From positions 39,299,519-39,363,518 of the forward strand of contig LS997565.1 of the NCBI GenBank assembly GCA_000469685.2: DNA of 64,000 nt, written 5' to 3'. Within the stretch, counting starts at the first letter, position 1; the number at the start of each line of letters is the position of its first letter. A program made the translations under genes and the position numbers. Positions 23,101 to 38,100 of this stretch are shown here, in pieces. The notes beneath the pieces were generated by a model that was not told where the DNA came from, ran no database searches, and saw nothing but the letters and a program-made list of their open reading frames with translations. This DNA is from Haemonchus contortus. Its lineage: Eukaryota; Nematoda; Chromadorea; Rhabditida; Trichostrongylidae.

Positions 23101-26100
23101 TGGGATGTGGTCAATATCAGGCTACCCCAGGCCTCTTCATCAGAGAAAACATGGATCAGTAAAGTAAGCAGAGCAGGACATAGCCATCAGCATCGAGTTG
23201 GTTACCAGTCTGTTTCGCAATTCTGCTAAATGATACCGAGTGATAATGAGTGATAATTGTTGGTAAAATTTCGTAGTGTTTCTGATGAAACTTTGCATGA
23301 GCCACTCCTTACTTGGTAGTAATCTACTGGCTTCCTAATCCGCTTTAATCTCGACCACCAGGGGAACAGGAGCCCTTGACAGTCTGTTTGCTGATCGATA
23401 ATGTCGTTAGGCCAGGTGAGGGTAATTACAAGCTCTAAGCATTCATCGCCAAGCACATGTGCATTATGCATCAATGGACACAATCTCTATGGAAGCGAAT
23501 CCGTGTAGGAAGTGACGAGTGGAACTCGTCCACTCATTTACTTTGGAGTTCAACTGAGCCAATTGGTGTAGCAATTGGTTTCAAGAGTGATGGCTTCCGT
23601 AGTGGTGCTGAAGGCCAAGGCCGACTACTGGCTATCGGGTCCATTATCGTTATTACTGACCATCCATCACCCTTTACGGGAACGCGTATACACGCTCATT
23701 CCCCCCTCTTCTACATGGATGTAGCATCGATAATTAGCTCTCGTATGGAATCTAATATGCACGGGATGGGAGTAGGCTTAAGGTGGCTACAACATCTTGC
23801 CAATGAATCATGTCCGACATGGGAAATTATCATTGATAGCATTACGAAAGAGTCAGGTGACTCAGAAGATACCTTCACTTTCTATTTCTGGAGGTAGGCG
23901 TGGAGCAACGAACGGCCATAGGCCTAGGCCGCTTCGTTGGTCCTACAGAGTCAAATCTCACACATAGTGAGGGACTCTTCCAGTCTCCAAAGTCTCTATG
24001 ATTCTCCTGAGCTTGTTCAAAGGACCCAAAGAATCTGAATAATTCCATGAAAAGCCCTTTCGATATGTTTCCAGATCGGGACCACCGTGCTGTCCGTTTT
24101 TGCAAGGGACCTTGATGCGGGAGTCAATGGCGAAATCCTCTACTCATTGGCCGAAGGAGAAGGACACGACCTCCTCTCGATCAACACTAAATCCGGGGTG
24201 ATCCAGACGGCTGCTCCACTTGACAGGGAGACCCAGTCACTGATAAGGTATGCACTCAGCTGTATAGCTATAGTGGGCCGGCTCCGCTCAAACTCAGTCC
24301 AGCCTCCCAGTCGACAACATCTGAATATTTCAGGCTCGATGTTATCGCCACCGACAATGGCGATCCTCCACGAAAGAGCTCGGCATTGGTAGAGATAGGT
24401 ATTACTGATGTAAACGATAATGCGCCGATTTTTGAGCAGGTATGTTTGCTATGGTCTTGGCTGGAGGAATTGGGATTTGGGTGAGAATTCTGATTTCAAC
24501 TTGGGCCCAGTCCGAGAAATTTAAAAGTCAGGGGCGCAATCCCAAGTGAATGAGGAACTGGCAGTTGTTTTCTGGAGTACCTAATAGTTGAGGATCAGAT
24601 CACGTTACAGCTCAAGGAAGTTCCGGCAATATCTTCCAGGACATTATCGGGGCCCTCAGTTACCGTACTACAGCAAAATACTGTTGTTTAGGAAATCTAC
24701 AACATCAGTGTGATGGAGAACGCTACGTTACCGGCTACGATAGCCCGACTGAAAGCCACCGACAAGGACAGCGGAATCAACGGTCAGTCCTATTGAAGTT
24801 TTCTTAGAGTCCCTGTCGTGAATCAATCGTTTTTAGGGAAGGTTCACTACAGTATTGTGCCCACCTCCCAAGTTCCCATCACCGTCGACTACAACACCGG
24901 TGAAGTGGTGCTCAGAGAGCGTCTAGATGCTCGGAATTCGCCTTTTGCCGTATTGGCTCGAGCCAAAGATGGCGCTCAACCAGCTTTGAGCACCACCGTA
25001 TCCCTACTGATCTATGTTGTCGACATCAATGACCATGTCAGTGCAGAATATCTTTTACAAAGGAAGTTTAGAAGTAGTAGGCATGTAATGAATCGTTTTT
25101 AGGCCCCAACCTTCATCGCTTCCCAGAAGAAGGTGTTTCTCGAAGAGAATGTGGCCGTTGGAGACGAAGTTGGCCGGGTATACGCTATCGACGAGGATTC
25201 TGGCGACAACGGCATCATCAGGTTTGTCCAAACTTCGAGGGAGACCCTACTCAACAACGATACATATCTCTTCAGATATTCCTTGAACGGCTCATCAGAT
25301 TTCTCGATTGATCCCGAATCGGGTATCATTCGAACTTCCACATCGCTCGACAGGGAAAGAACGGCTCAGTACATCCTACAGGTGAGCAGCTACTCAAAGG
25401 TCACTGTTTTACCCGTCCTGGCATCATCAATTGTTCAGGTGTCGGCGACTGATCAAGGCGATCCTCCACTCTCTTCGTCCACTGAGATTATGGTGATCGT
25501 TAAGGACGTGAATGATAATGCTCCTGAATTTCCGAAAGCCGAATACAACCTATCGCTTTCTGAAGAAACTCCCCGTGGCAGTCAGATTATCGTGCTGAAA
25601 GCTGAGGATAAGGTATGCACTCTGGTTTCCAGCCGATAAATTACCAAATTTGGCTGTGGATATCATACTCTTGAGTATTCTCTTTTTCCTGTTCCCATTT
25701 CCGCTTCTGATCCCTTTCCCGTGCCTTACTCTGGTCCCTAGCGTGACCTCCAACTTTGTAGAAATTAGGAAGTCAGCAAGTGGCATGGCCTATCAAGCTC
25801 CCAGCAGTCCGCCCTAATTCTCTTGTTACCGTTAGGGTTACTAGATAAGCCTGAGTATAGATACCTGTCGATTTCCAACTGGACTTAGTTCATCTAGGAT
25901 TAGCGTGTGCTGTCAAAAAGGTCAGCCGACCGGTTGGCTAAGTTGCCATCGGATACTTTACCATTGGCGCGTGAGCTGAGTGAGGAGCGGAGGGAGGATA
26001 GAGAAAAGAGCATTGGCCTAACGCGATCCATTATCCCGTATCGGAGGCATTAGCACTCATGCACGTTTATTTTTGGATTTCCGTCATTAAAAGTCGGACC

Positions 26101-29100
26101 GAGCAGATTGAATGGGCCCTTAAAATCATTCCTTTTTTGTTGGCCCTAGAGAAGGGCTGCAGAGCAGGCTCATTAAGTAGGTTTTACGGCAAAGGGTTCT
26201 GTCCATGGCAACGGAATGGTTTCGAAATTGGCGCAGAAAACCAAGCAATAGGGTACGGTAGACTCTAACGGTAAAGCGTGATATTTCATCAAATACCGTA
26301 CGCACTAGCAAACTTAACTAGAAACTACTCCCGAAAAGCAATATGGGCAGTGTTTTGCAAAAGACCGATTAACATTGCACCTACATCTACCAGAGAGCGT
26401 AGGATTCTCGGGGGCATGGGAAGTTTCAGCTTTTTGTCCATCTTAACAGAGTCTAGGAACATATCGTCCACGTCATTGCTACCATAGCTACGCTAGATTA
26501 CTGTAAAGAAATTATACCGTATGATCAGGTGTTCCTAGCCGATTTACTCTCGTACCTCTATAATTCGCTAATTTAGGATGCTGAGCAGAAAATCGTCTAC
26601 CGCATAGAGCACATGGACAAGGATGTCGTCGCATTGATAGATCTTGGAGAGCAGGTCAGGAACTGCTTCCAACTTTTCCATCTTCGGGATGTTCCTCGGG
26701 AACTTCCCGTGATTCCGTTCTTCACTCCTTAGATAGTCTTCGTTACTTGGAGATGATGGCAAGCTTGATTTCAGGGAGCTTTGCTGACTTTGTCCGGGCA
26801 GTTACACAGCACTGATCACCTAATCGGTCTAGAAATTTCCGCAACTGATCAGGTTGGTTGAAAGGGAGCTGGATGATATTCGGGCTCTTTCAATGAGGGT
26901 CCAATTCCAGGGTGGTCTACAAGGACGATGTCGTGTGAATATCATTGTGGAGGACGTCAACTCACCACCATACTTCACCGATCAGCTGTTCGCAGTGCGG
27001 ATTCCAGAAGATTCTCCAATCGGCTTTCATGTCATCACCATCAAGGTACGTTGCCTGCTTCCCTTATCAGTATCCACAGATTCCTTGACACGTTTCGGGT
27101 TCAGGCTGAGGACTCAGACCGGGGCAGAAATGCCCATTTGACCTACTCGATCGATTCACATGAATTCGCTATTGACAATAAGACGGGTCTAGTCACTCTG
27201 AAAGAGCCACTGGATCGAGAAAATCGTTCGAGTTACGTCGTACCTGTGACAGTCAGTGATGAAGCGCAACCACCACTCAACACAACTACCCAGCTGGAGA
27301 TCATAGTTGATGACGGTACGTTGGAAGCATGAATAATTTTTTCTAGTGATTAATTAACAATTATAGAAAATAAGATTGAAAACAGTGTATGAAATCATAG
27401 TCGCTCAATCGAAGCTACAATTCTGTCAGCTTACCATTTCGTTTTTCAAATTTTCACCTTCCATCTGTTTTCCCCTATTTTCTGCCCTTCCAGTATTCTA
27501 TTCATCTTTTTTCATCTGTTTTGCTAAAGTATGAGTTCAATTCGGACTTTCTTACAGTAAAAACTCGTAGCTTCAACGGAAACCATGTGATACGGTCATG
27601 GTCATTTACTTCCTTTTTCTTCTTTTCATCTTCCATTACGACTTCCCCGATGAACCTCTTTTTCCCCTTAATTTTCGATGTGTTTGATCCTGCACCTTTT
27701 TTTCAGGACTTCTACATATAATGCTTTCGAAGGCTTTGAGATATATCACAGAAATATTATTCGATGTTTTACTCACTAGCTTTTACTTAAACTCACAATC
27801 AGTTCACTAGTTACCACTGGACATTCTTCTTGGTAATCACTGTATTGTTATACTGTAGGTAAAAATCATTACAGAATTTTACAAACCATAAACAAGAGGC
27901 TCAATAAGGGAAAACGGTTCACTAAAAGAACCATCCTTAATCACCTGAAATCCGAGTACAATCCTCAAAAAAAGTTATTCCATTATTGTCAGCAAGAAAA
28001 GATACATTCATTCATTGCCATCGTTATCTCCTCACCTGCCTGAGTGTTACAGTTTTTGCTCTTCTTAACTACCTTTGGAGACTTGGAAGGCCCCATAGGC
28101 CAATGAGATCGATTCTCTTGCAGACAATAAGTTTTTCAGTAAACAGCTAGGTATTACTGACCGTAACGACAAGAATAACTAATTGACTAATTAAATTACT
28201 CCTCTTGAGAAAACAGGCTGTTTTTTTGATAAACATTGCATTTGAACATTTGATAAGCATAAACAAAATTCTTTATGTTTTGATAATATTACGAATGGAT
28301 CACTCACTTCTATTTTAACTCGGGTTTTTGCATAGACGGATTCATACCTTGGTTGAAAGTACTAATAGTTAAGTAGTTATAGTAATTAATCATTCCCCGC
28401 ACTCATCTCGGAAGGGTTCTTGGGAATGAATTATTTCTTATGAAATCTAATTTTGGATTGAAATAGTAAGTATGCTCAGGGACTAGGTAATGGTAAGCCT
28501 TGAGTATTGAACTGCCACGTCTGGATGTGCCAAGCATTCAAATGTCGGTCTAGATCTTTTACTGATTCTGTTGAGCATTGTGGGAGCAGATTTCTGTTGC
28601 CTTTGAACAGGCTGGGCTTAAAAAGAGGATTCTACAAGGTTGAAAATCATCAGCTCTCTGTAGCGCCTGTATACGACCTGTCCTGTGATCTTCGCCATTC
28701 ACGCAAGTCGACTTTGAGTCATCCGTTCCGGTCCTGTGCAGGTCGCCTCCACGGTTGGCCAAGCATATTCATATGGGATCGGCCCACCTCAATCTAGGCC
28801 TTCCCGGCGCCGCTCGTGATCCAATGGGGTCCAATTCGTTGGCCAGAAGACCCATCGGCTGTCTTTCTAACGTACCACATGATCGGCCCACTCTCGTTTA
28901 CGTTCATACATTTCCTGGACAACATCAACAAGGTTAGGAAGGTCCAAGCAAACGGGGTTCAGCCACTCATTTGCTTCAGTGGACATTGAAGGTTCTATCG
29001 GCCTGGGTAAGGTTCGGTCGCATGCTTGACCGTCAGTAGAGTCATTTCCAGCGTATGTATATTGGCTAGTATAGACGGATCTCATTTCCAGTCGGGTACG

Positions 29101-32100
29101 TTATTATTGAGGAATATGGACAGATGTGACACATCTCATCTCCGTAGCATTATTGCCAGCTCTTTTTGCTTTGGGTTCCTTCCAAATTAGACGTCTGAGA
29201 GCTCCCACCCAAAAAACGTCGTCATTTCCAAACCCCCATCCATCAATCAATTTCGCGCACCTCAACGACAACTGTATCCGATTTGATTCGGGAGGCCGGC
29301 ACGGGAGGGGATAAGGCATGGATTTGGTCTGCTAATTTCCGTAAATAATCATCGCTGTGGTGGTGGTGGAACAGCTGTCGAAAATTGCGGCTCTTCTTAT
29401 GACCCGGCTCTCCTCGCCTAGCATTGTCCCTTCCCAGTCTGCTTCTCCTCACCTCCTACCGTAGTCATGCTGGGAGCTGATCCATCGTCGAATGACTTGT
29501 ACGGGTACAAATACTTACTGCCGCGTTCATTACCATCGTTATGATTGGCATAATTTCAAAAGGGCCTCCTTGAGATGGCTGCAAGCAAGGGTGGATGGGG
29601 TGTGAACAATTTGTTCCGATAACTGGCGGCTGGATTATAAGGACAGGGAAGGGTAAGTTTCCCGGCGACCTGATCGAGCTTCCAAAATGGGTCAGGTAGT
29701 ATCCGACTTCAGGAATTCTATGAACGGATTAGCTGGAAGAGCCGGATTGTGACTGTAGGATTGTAAAGATCGTCAACACCCAGATCATCGAAGCGTGGAT
29801 GGTTATTGTCAGACATTTCTCTGACGTAAACAAGTGTGCATTTTGTAACGGCTTATCGTCAGATAAGCATACTCAGTTACTGGTGAATCTATTTACCTAT
29901 GTAAGGTCTATAGGGCTCCAAACCTATCCAGTTAATGGCGCATTTCGTCCTAGAATCGAATGAATCAGGTAGTTAAGTTCTCTGACATTGAGTAATCGAA
30001 CGGATTGAGAATTGAAATGAAATAGAAGAGGTGGCTCTAGCTCATCATAGAGTCTGCGTCTTCTGAAGACGCTAAATGCACAAAGTCGCTAAATGCACAA
30101 AGTTAATAGTTTGATGGCATCGCATTTTTGGTTTGACGATGAAATAGAGTTTTACAGACCTGCCGAACGACCTTGCCAGTACATAGATTCAAAGTTGGAA
30201 ATATTTTTACGTCCGTGAAACTCACACACCTCTCTCTACGTCGTTAAACTCATGCAAAACAATGAATAGTAGTTTAATAGTTTATAAATAAATAAAATAC
30301 CAAGTGAACGGAATAAAGTAGACAAGGCTAGTGTTTTAATAGTAAAGAATAATGCCTATGACGATCAGCCTCCTTTCTCGGATGCGCCCCGACATTCAAA
30401 TTCCATTCAGAATCGTAGAGGCGCCTGAATGCGTATGTGGCTTATACGATTGCTTGGAGTGACCAGTCATTGTACAAGTAGTACTTTTGCTCTCCCAGAC
30501 GAATCTGGTAACAATTAACCGGCCCAATAAAAATGAAGGCTTAGGTGGACATCTATTCGAGATTCGAACCTGTGATCTGTAATACTGTGCCAGTCGATAC
30601 TACATAGCCCTCACCAAAAATGGTAGTAAAATTAATAATAATAGGATAATAATAATAGTTACAACAGTGATAGGATTCGTGTGAAATAGAACGAGAGATT
30701 AGTGGTGAAATATAGAAGCGATTTTTCAGTCAATGACAACCCACCGGAGTTCTCCACTCAGAATTACTCGATCTCAATTCCTGAAGACATTCCAGTCGGT
30801 ACTTCATTTATGCAGGTGAGTTCCACGTTCAGTTAATTCGTTCAGTTTTCACAAGACCCTGGCTGTTTAGGTGTCGGCCGTCGATCTCGACGTGGGAAAC
30901 AATGGGATTGTGGATTATTTTCTGAATGATACCGATGCATCACCCGTCTACGATCTTTTTCGTTTGGACAGAACCTCAGGAACACTTCGTGTCAACTCGA
31001 AACTCGACCGAGAACAGTATCCATTGTAAGTGGCAGCGCTTCACGAATCCCCATCCACTTCTCTCAAACATCTGTCCTATTGTGTCGAAAGAAGATTTGA
31101 GGCTAATTAGTTGTCCAAACCGCCAGCCATTTCGCATTTGATTGAGAAAGCTCCCAAACCATTTATTGTATAGGGAATTAGAATCCATTGACCTTCAAAT
31201 CTGCTTTCCCGGATAGGTTTGATATAGAAGAACGTTCTCATTTCATTCCATCCACTGGGGAAAATTCCACGCGGAGTATCTCCTTTTTTGCTCTTACAAG
31301 AAGAAAACAAAGACGAGGAGAAGATTTTGAGTTATAACCTCCGATAGGATGAACATAGAATCTCATTTGATTCTAACGTGAAACCCAGAAAAGCCCCATA
31401 AGTATGGGAGGTTATGGGTCTAAAGGGTTTCAAACAAGGGCACGATAGCTGAAAAAATTCGCGCAGTGTTTTTTCCACTAATTTTGTTGTTTACAGTAAC
31501 ACACAACTGCAACTTCTTTTACTTTTTGTTTTTTCAGTATCTTAGCACCACTTAACTACCGTATCATACTACTTTCCACTCAAGAACCCATTTTCATGGG
31601 CTAAAACTGTCGTTGGAACGCTGAATTTTGTTGTTTAAAGCTTCCCTCCTATGATTCTGGGAGTTCACGGAGAGCAGGGTTTCTAGAAAAAAATTCATTC
31701 TTTGGACTTTTGGTTTCAGGACCATTTTGGTTACCTTAGTGCACTTTCACCATTTTGAAGCTTTGCCTGCAATATACTTCAAGGCAAGTATTGATTTTTC
31801 CGCGCGCGCAATCGATATGTACTGTACAGCAAGGACGAGAGCTACTTCGAAGCTAAACACATCAATTCAAAACTTGAATTATTCAACATTATATCGAGGT
31901 ATTTCAGCATCGAGCTGAAAATATTTGCTCGTGATCGGGGAAAGCCTCCTCTAACCGCCAGTTCACTCATCAGCATCGCTCTTACTGACGTCAACGACAA
32001 TGCTCCTCGATTTGATCAAACTAGCTATGACCTATACATAGCTGAGAATTCTCCAGTTGGAAGTACTGTAGGTACGAGACGCTTTCTTTCCGTCTCGAAC

Positions 32101-35100
32101 CGCCTGATTGATCAATATCTACCATAACCACTTTCAGGGACCATCGTTGCAACGGACCCCGATGAAGGTGAAAACGCCAAAATTCAGTTTAGAATTTTTG
32201 GCGGAGCTGATGCTAAGCTTTTCGATTTGGAAGTGGACGAGAATCAACCCGGAGTGGTCAGCCCTTTATTTTCCCGAAAATCCGTTCATACTTAACGTCG
32301 GCGTTTTCAGGTGAGAATTCTCACCCGTTCGGAATTCGACTATGAAGCGAAGAACAACAAATTCTACCTAGAAGTACAAGCCACCAGGTAAGATTGTATT
32401 CTATGATGCCTGTTTTTTGTAGAACTCATTAACTGGGAGAACCTAAAAGGGATTGTCAGAAGTCAGATTTTAACGTCCCGCGGACGTATGATACAGTAAT
32501 CCTCCCTATGAGTGGACATGTTATAAGCGCGCTTGATGCAGTACCTTCGTAGGGAATCAATAAATTAATCAATAGACATTGCGATCGATGAGTTGCCTCG
32601 TCACCTTCCCAGATCGATATATCGATTCCAGCGGTCAACTGAGTTCTACTGTTGTGTTGCGTGTCCACGTCTCCGACGTCAACGACAATCGACCGATTCT
32701 CAGTGATTTCACGGTATTGATCAATCGATTCGAGTCGGAAGAGAGGATTACTCAAATTGGAAGCGTGCCAGCGTTGTAAGTGTTTCTCGCTCGGAGCAAG
32801 TGGGATAAAAGGTCACGGTGAAAATGATTTTTCTTCAGTGATCCTGATCAAAATGCAACACTCGAATATTGGATGGAAGAAAATCAGCTGATCGATGTTG
32901 AGAAATTTACGGGAAAATTAATTTTGAAAAATCAATGGAAACGAAATCTCGATACCCATTTCAAGACTTGTGTCTCAGGTAGGTTGCTTGTCAATTCCCA
33001 CGCTTCTTTCAATTTTTTTCTAACATTTTGGTGGGCATTCACTTATTTTTTGCTTTCCATTTTACTTTTTTTTTTCCGGTCAATTCTGGTTTGCATTTAC
33101 ACAGGAACAATTGACTCAGAATGTTGGAGAAGGGGGCCACTTCTAGCTTCCAACATTGAGCGGTAGAGATCAGAAATGCAGGGGTAGCCGGCTTCGTGAT
33201 CCTTTACTGGGACTTGGGAACACCTAGCCTATTCTGATACTCCTTCCTTCCCTAGACTTAGGTGTAACACCGTAGTTCCTTAGCTAAGAACCGTCTCCGA
33301 AGCGTAGGTTAAGTCGGCTAAACCTCATTTTTTGCGTTCTAGCGCTTAATTTCAGGGATTATGGGTGCTCCCTCCCCTCAAAACTACATTTTCATCAATT
33401 TTTTTTCGATTTCATTCCCATAAGACTATTATCAGAAGCAATTATACCCTATTGCGTGAACAGGCAGTTTCGAATGTGAGCATTAGGGGAGAGGGGGGGG
33501 GGGGGGAGGGGGAAAGAAGAGAATTGTTTGAGATACTGAAACTTGTAATTCATTGAAGGATATCCATTATCTAATTTAGATGGTCCAAATACGGTATGCG
33601 CCAAGTGTCGATTCATTCACGTCTACCTCACGCAAGATTCACTGCGAGAGGCTGTGACCGTGTTCATACCGAAAATGTCGCTTGATGATTTCTGGGATCC
33701 AGTCGTATTCAATCGGTTCAGGTAATACCCAATTCCTCCATTCTTCAGTTCTTACAAATATGCTTACATTTTGTTTATTACTGCTCCTTTCTTTCTTACT
33801 GTGAATCTTTTTGCAGACAATCCTTGGCAAGTCTCGATACATGGGAAGAGCAAAACATTTTCATAGTGGGAGCTGATCGGCTTACTGAAGGAGTGGAGAT
33901 CAGCCTGGTCATAGCCGATCGTGGAAGGATTGTCAAGTGAGTCTGATATAATAAAACTTAATATCTTCCTTCTGCAGTTTTGCCCAGTGATAGTGTAGTA
34001 GCAAGTGGCGCAATATCACACACTTGGTCGCAGGTTCAAAGTCCGGATTGATCTCTATCTGGGCCGACCAAGCCTTCCATCTCTCCGGAGTCGATAATTG
34101 GTACCAGACTCGTACGGTGGGAAGAAAGCACTAAGTGCATCCTTACGAGATTATTTATGTTGAGAGATTTATCCTTTTAAGACTGCATAGAGCAGTCCTC
34201 TATTCCCTCATATGCGTTCAGGAGACTAATGGGTTTCGCTTTAAAGACCCTATCTTCATGTCGGCATCTGTGAGTGACGATAAATCGCAACTGTTCGTCA
34301 TCTCCTTTGGTTCGCCTCTTTCATAATGTTCGTCAAGTGGTTTTTCTTCAAGCCGCCACTAACGAGCATCTGTCACCTCGTCGCCATATGATCCTAAAGC
34401 AGTAATGCGCCAAAATTTGGATACCAAGGGAGATGAGAAGGGTTGATCAGGGAGATATACGTTCAGGGCGCGACATGAAAGTTAAACGTCGTCTTTTTCA
34501 GGGGTCATGAGGTACATCGGGTGTTAGGTAGTTTTTTTTTAGGAGCTTACTTTTTCATTCTTTCGAGTTACGTGGGCCTTCCCCCTAACGCGTAGAATTT
34601 TCGTCAATAAATATAAAATAAACAAGAGAAACAAAATGTTTTTGTGTTCCGTTTGCAAATGGAATATTGAAGGGATGGATATAGTATTGTGGCTACAACG
34701 TCACCTACCTTCATAATGAAGGATTGTCGCAAGTGGAAGTCGTTTACATCATGAGAAACCATCGTATATCTGTCATCTTCCACCCAGCTTCTGAAAGTTT
34801 TGCATTTAACCGTACGATACTGCCTTTTTTGTGCAATCCAATCTTTATATTCCTTACAGGGAATGAACTCCGAGCAAACCATTGACGATCTTGTATATCT
34901 TTACCACAGCGCTAATCCTAGATCTTCGTGTGCACTTTCAGTTTATAGCACGAGTTTTCTCCCTGTTTATCAATCTCAATACTTATGATAAGGGTGCTAA
35001 GGGGAATTCCTGAAAGGTTCTATTAGGGTAATGGATATGTTCAATTTGAGTTGCTGGTTCTGCTTAGGTTTGGGTTCTCGGTCCTGTTCAGAAACAAACA

Positions 35101-38100
35101 AATACACAATCCCAGGATATTCTTTGAAGTGAACTCAGCTTCACAACTCAGGAGTAAACTCGAATTCAGGAATAAGAGGCCGATTACTGCTGAATTATCT
35201 GTTTCACGAGCTTCCATCCGAGAGATGGATACATTCCAGGACGGAACCAGCAATTATACGATAGCCAAAAGTCCTTTGGTTATTATTAAAGATATCCGAT
35301 CGTGGCGACGGATCGGATGAGTTTCATGTTTCTGCCATCACGCCATATGTTAGGTGTCGCATGGCAGTTGCACATTACACAGACGGAAACCGCTCAATTT
35401 GGTAGCGGACACATCTGGTGGGACGGATGGGGGCTGCTAGACAACTGAAACTCCGAAACATGGGCACGGGTAAAGTGGGTAGCAGGTAGCTGGGGTGATT
35501 CCTCGAAATACGCAGGGCCTTTGGCTTCCACTGAAAATCCGGAAGTCTATAAATGCACTGAGCTTGTTTATAACAGAAAGCAAAGCTATCTAACAGTAAA
35601 TTCCATCTTTGTACACTTTGTATACCTTTTTCAAGCTCAATCCTGTCTGATCAGCCCAAGAAAGATAGGAGGCTCAAAAACATCCAGAGAGCTTGATTCA
35701 GCAAGCTAGACTAGTGTTGGCTGGTCTCCTAGCTAACGCGTCATCTCCACGACCCAAGAATTCAGCTGTAGCTGCTTAATCCATTTCAGGGCATGGAAAG
35801 TTGAGGATCTTCTTCGATCCGAAGTTCGACAACTGGAGAGGACATCGCTGATGAAAATCGAGGTGGTCCGAGATGAAAGTTGTGCCCGTGAACCTTGCCC
35901 ATACTATCAGAAATGCCGTCAAACACTGAAGCACGTCAATGCCGTAGAGGTAACCAGTCACGAGTAGAATCTAGAAGCAACGAACTTAAGTATAAACCGA
36001 CTTTCAGGTTTATCAGACCGATAGTTTTATGGCGAGAACACTGAAGACACTGAAAACATTCATATGCGAGTGTCCTGTTGGATTTGCCAGTGAGCATTTA
36101 TTTACTTGTTTATTTATTTTGATATTATGGTGCTCATGAAGAACTACCGTAAGAAAGTAGATACCCCACAAAACAAAATTAACCTACTTACTTCAATGAT
36201 TGACTCCAATTCCTATTTTCCCATGAATTCTACTCATTCTAGAACTTTCGATCCTTATTTTTGTTGAGTGGAAGTAAAAATAGGATGCTTCCCTCTCATT
36301 TTGGGTGGAATGAACTCATTTCTTTGAGTCGGTGCAGCTCAAGCTCCTCCAGGTACCGGTTTGAGGGAACTCCGAAATAAGTTCTTAGACGCGATGGGGT
36401 CTGATAGGATCTTCTTTTCCTTACCCATCCTTCCGGAAATGAGATATTTGTCGGAGAATCCGGGTTTCAAATAGGTTCCAATTGTGACCACTAACAAAGA
36501 GTTCCCCAATGGTTCTTAATCGGGCCACTCAAACAAAGCCCCATCAGGGCATTCCAACGAAATCGGGGGTACCTCGCTGTGCTTCCTCCATGTTTGCCAC
36601 TTCATCATGCCCGATGAGAGGAGGCGGCCGACGGCGAAAACAGTTTAGATAGACGACTTCAATTAATGTCGCGTGCAATTCAAGTGTCTTGGTCACTTTG
36701 TTTGTGCAATACCAAGGAGGCATCGGCTCTAATTAAACCGCCCTCATCTTACTGCCCAAAGGCGTTCCTCGGCCATAGGATGGATCAGGGAGTCGTGCAA
36801 ATGCTTACTAGGGGTCAACAGACACTCTATAACATAGCCACTCTTTGGTCCCTTTCAGAGTTCTTATGCCGGAGGGTGTTCCTTCCTGTATAGCTGGGCA
36901 GATATTCTCCCAAATTATGTGATTAAATGGGAGCTAGAGAGAACTTACCGGAATAAAAGGCTATGATAGTAACTTGTCGACAACCGAGCTCCAGAAATGG
37001 CAACAAATAGTAAATGGCTTGCCTCACTACCCACTTTCTTTCCGATTTTTGGCTTCTGAATTAAATTCTAATTATTCAAGTGAAGGAATGTGTCGGACAA
37101 ACGGCCATTGCTTATGCTCGACCTTTCAAATTCCAAGCTGCGTCTATGTGGAAGAGTCAGCCTGTCGTTCAAATTCCTCTTTTTCGTTACTTGAATACCT
37201 GAAAATCCGAATCACGAGGTCGAAAATCATATAAAAATCGAAGGATAAACCAAATTGTTAAGTATTGGCGTGATTTTAGATGCCTACCTAGTTATCTTTA
37301 TAGCATTTCTCGCTATAGGCCATCTCTAACTCCCATTTGACCACGTAATCTAAGAGAATATCTCATCAGGTGGCAGCTAAGGAAGCAGCATGCTTCCGAC
37401 TTCCGAAAGTTTCAATTTTTGGCTCATTGTCTTTGATTGGTAGTTGCACAACAGGAAGACAGGAAGAAACTCTTTGGGCGGATCTTATGAATAATAATTG
37501 CAGGTTCCGTCGATCAACCTGGTCAGTGCAATCTTCGCGTGGATCAGTGTTACAGTAATCCGTGTCGTAACAATGCCACCTGTCACCCACTTGAAAATGG
37601 ATACAGATGTGAATGTAAGCCGGGTTGGAGAGGTAATAATTTGCATTCTTCTTCTGGTTCACTTGCTTAGAATCAGTAAGGTCTGGTAGGTTACTGAGGG
37701 GTCTCGAGAGCTCCGGCCAAGCTGTCGCTCCTGTCCTTATCCCTATCACATATATAGCGCCTTCGGGGTAAAAGGGGTCAAGTGGGGCTCACTTTCTCCT
37801 TGTTTTGGGCAGTGGCTTTTTTTGGCAACGTACTCGTAGGGCGCCTCCTGTTTTTAATTTAATTTTACTCGGCTTTCTTTTCGCTTCATCCCCAAAAGTG
37901 AAGGAAGACGGTTTAGCGGAAGAACTTCTTTAGTGTTCTGAGCTCAAACAATGTAGAGGTGTGAGGTCTTGATTTTCCTAGCGTACTGACCCTTATTTCT
38001 TCATACCGTGTTAGTCTTAAGAACGGCTAGGATATTTAGAGAATCCACCTTACATTCCTGGACTATTCTTGCTTTCAAACGCTGGAGTCTCGGTATCTGG

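Noticed and set aside
36974..37234. EGF-like string [17 protein letters not shown] inside fmi-1 intron 25
   Set aside because: No acceptor/donor pair gives the required phase 1 to phase 1, and it sits inside a foldback element. Exons 25 and 26 join well without it.
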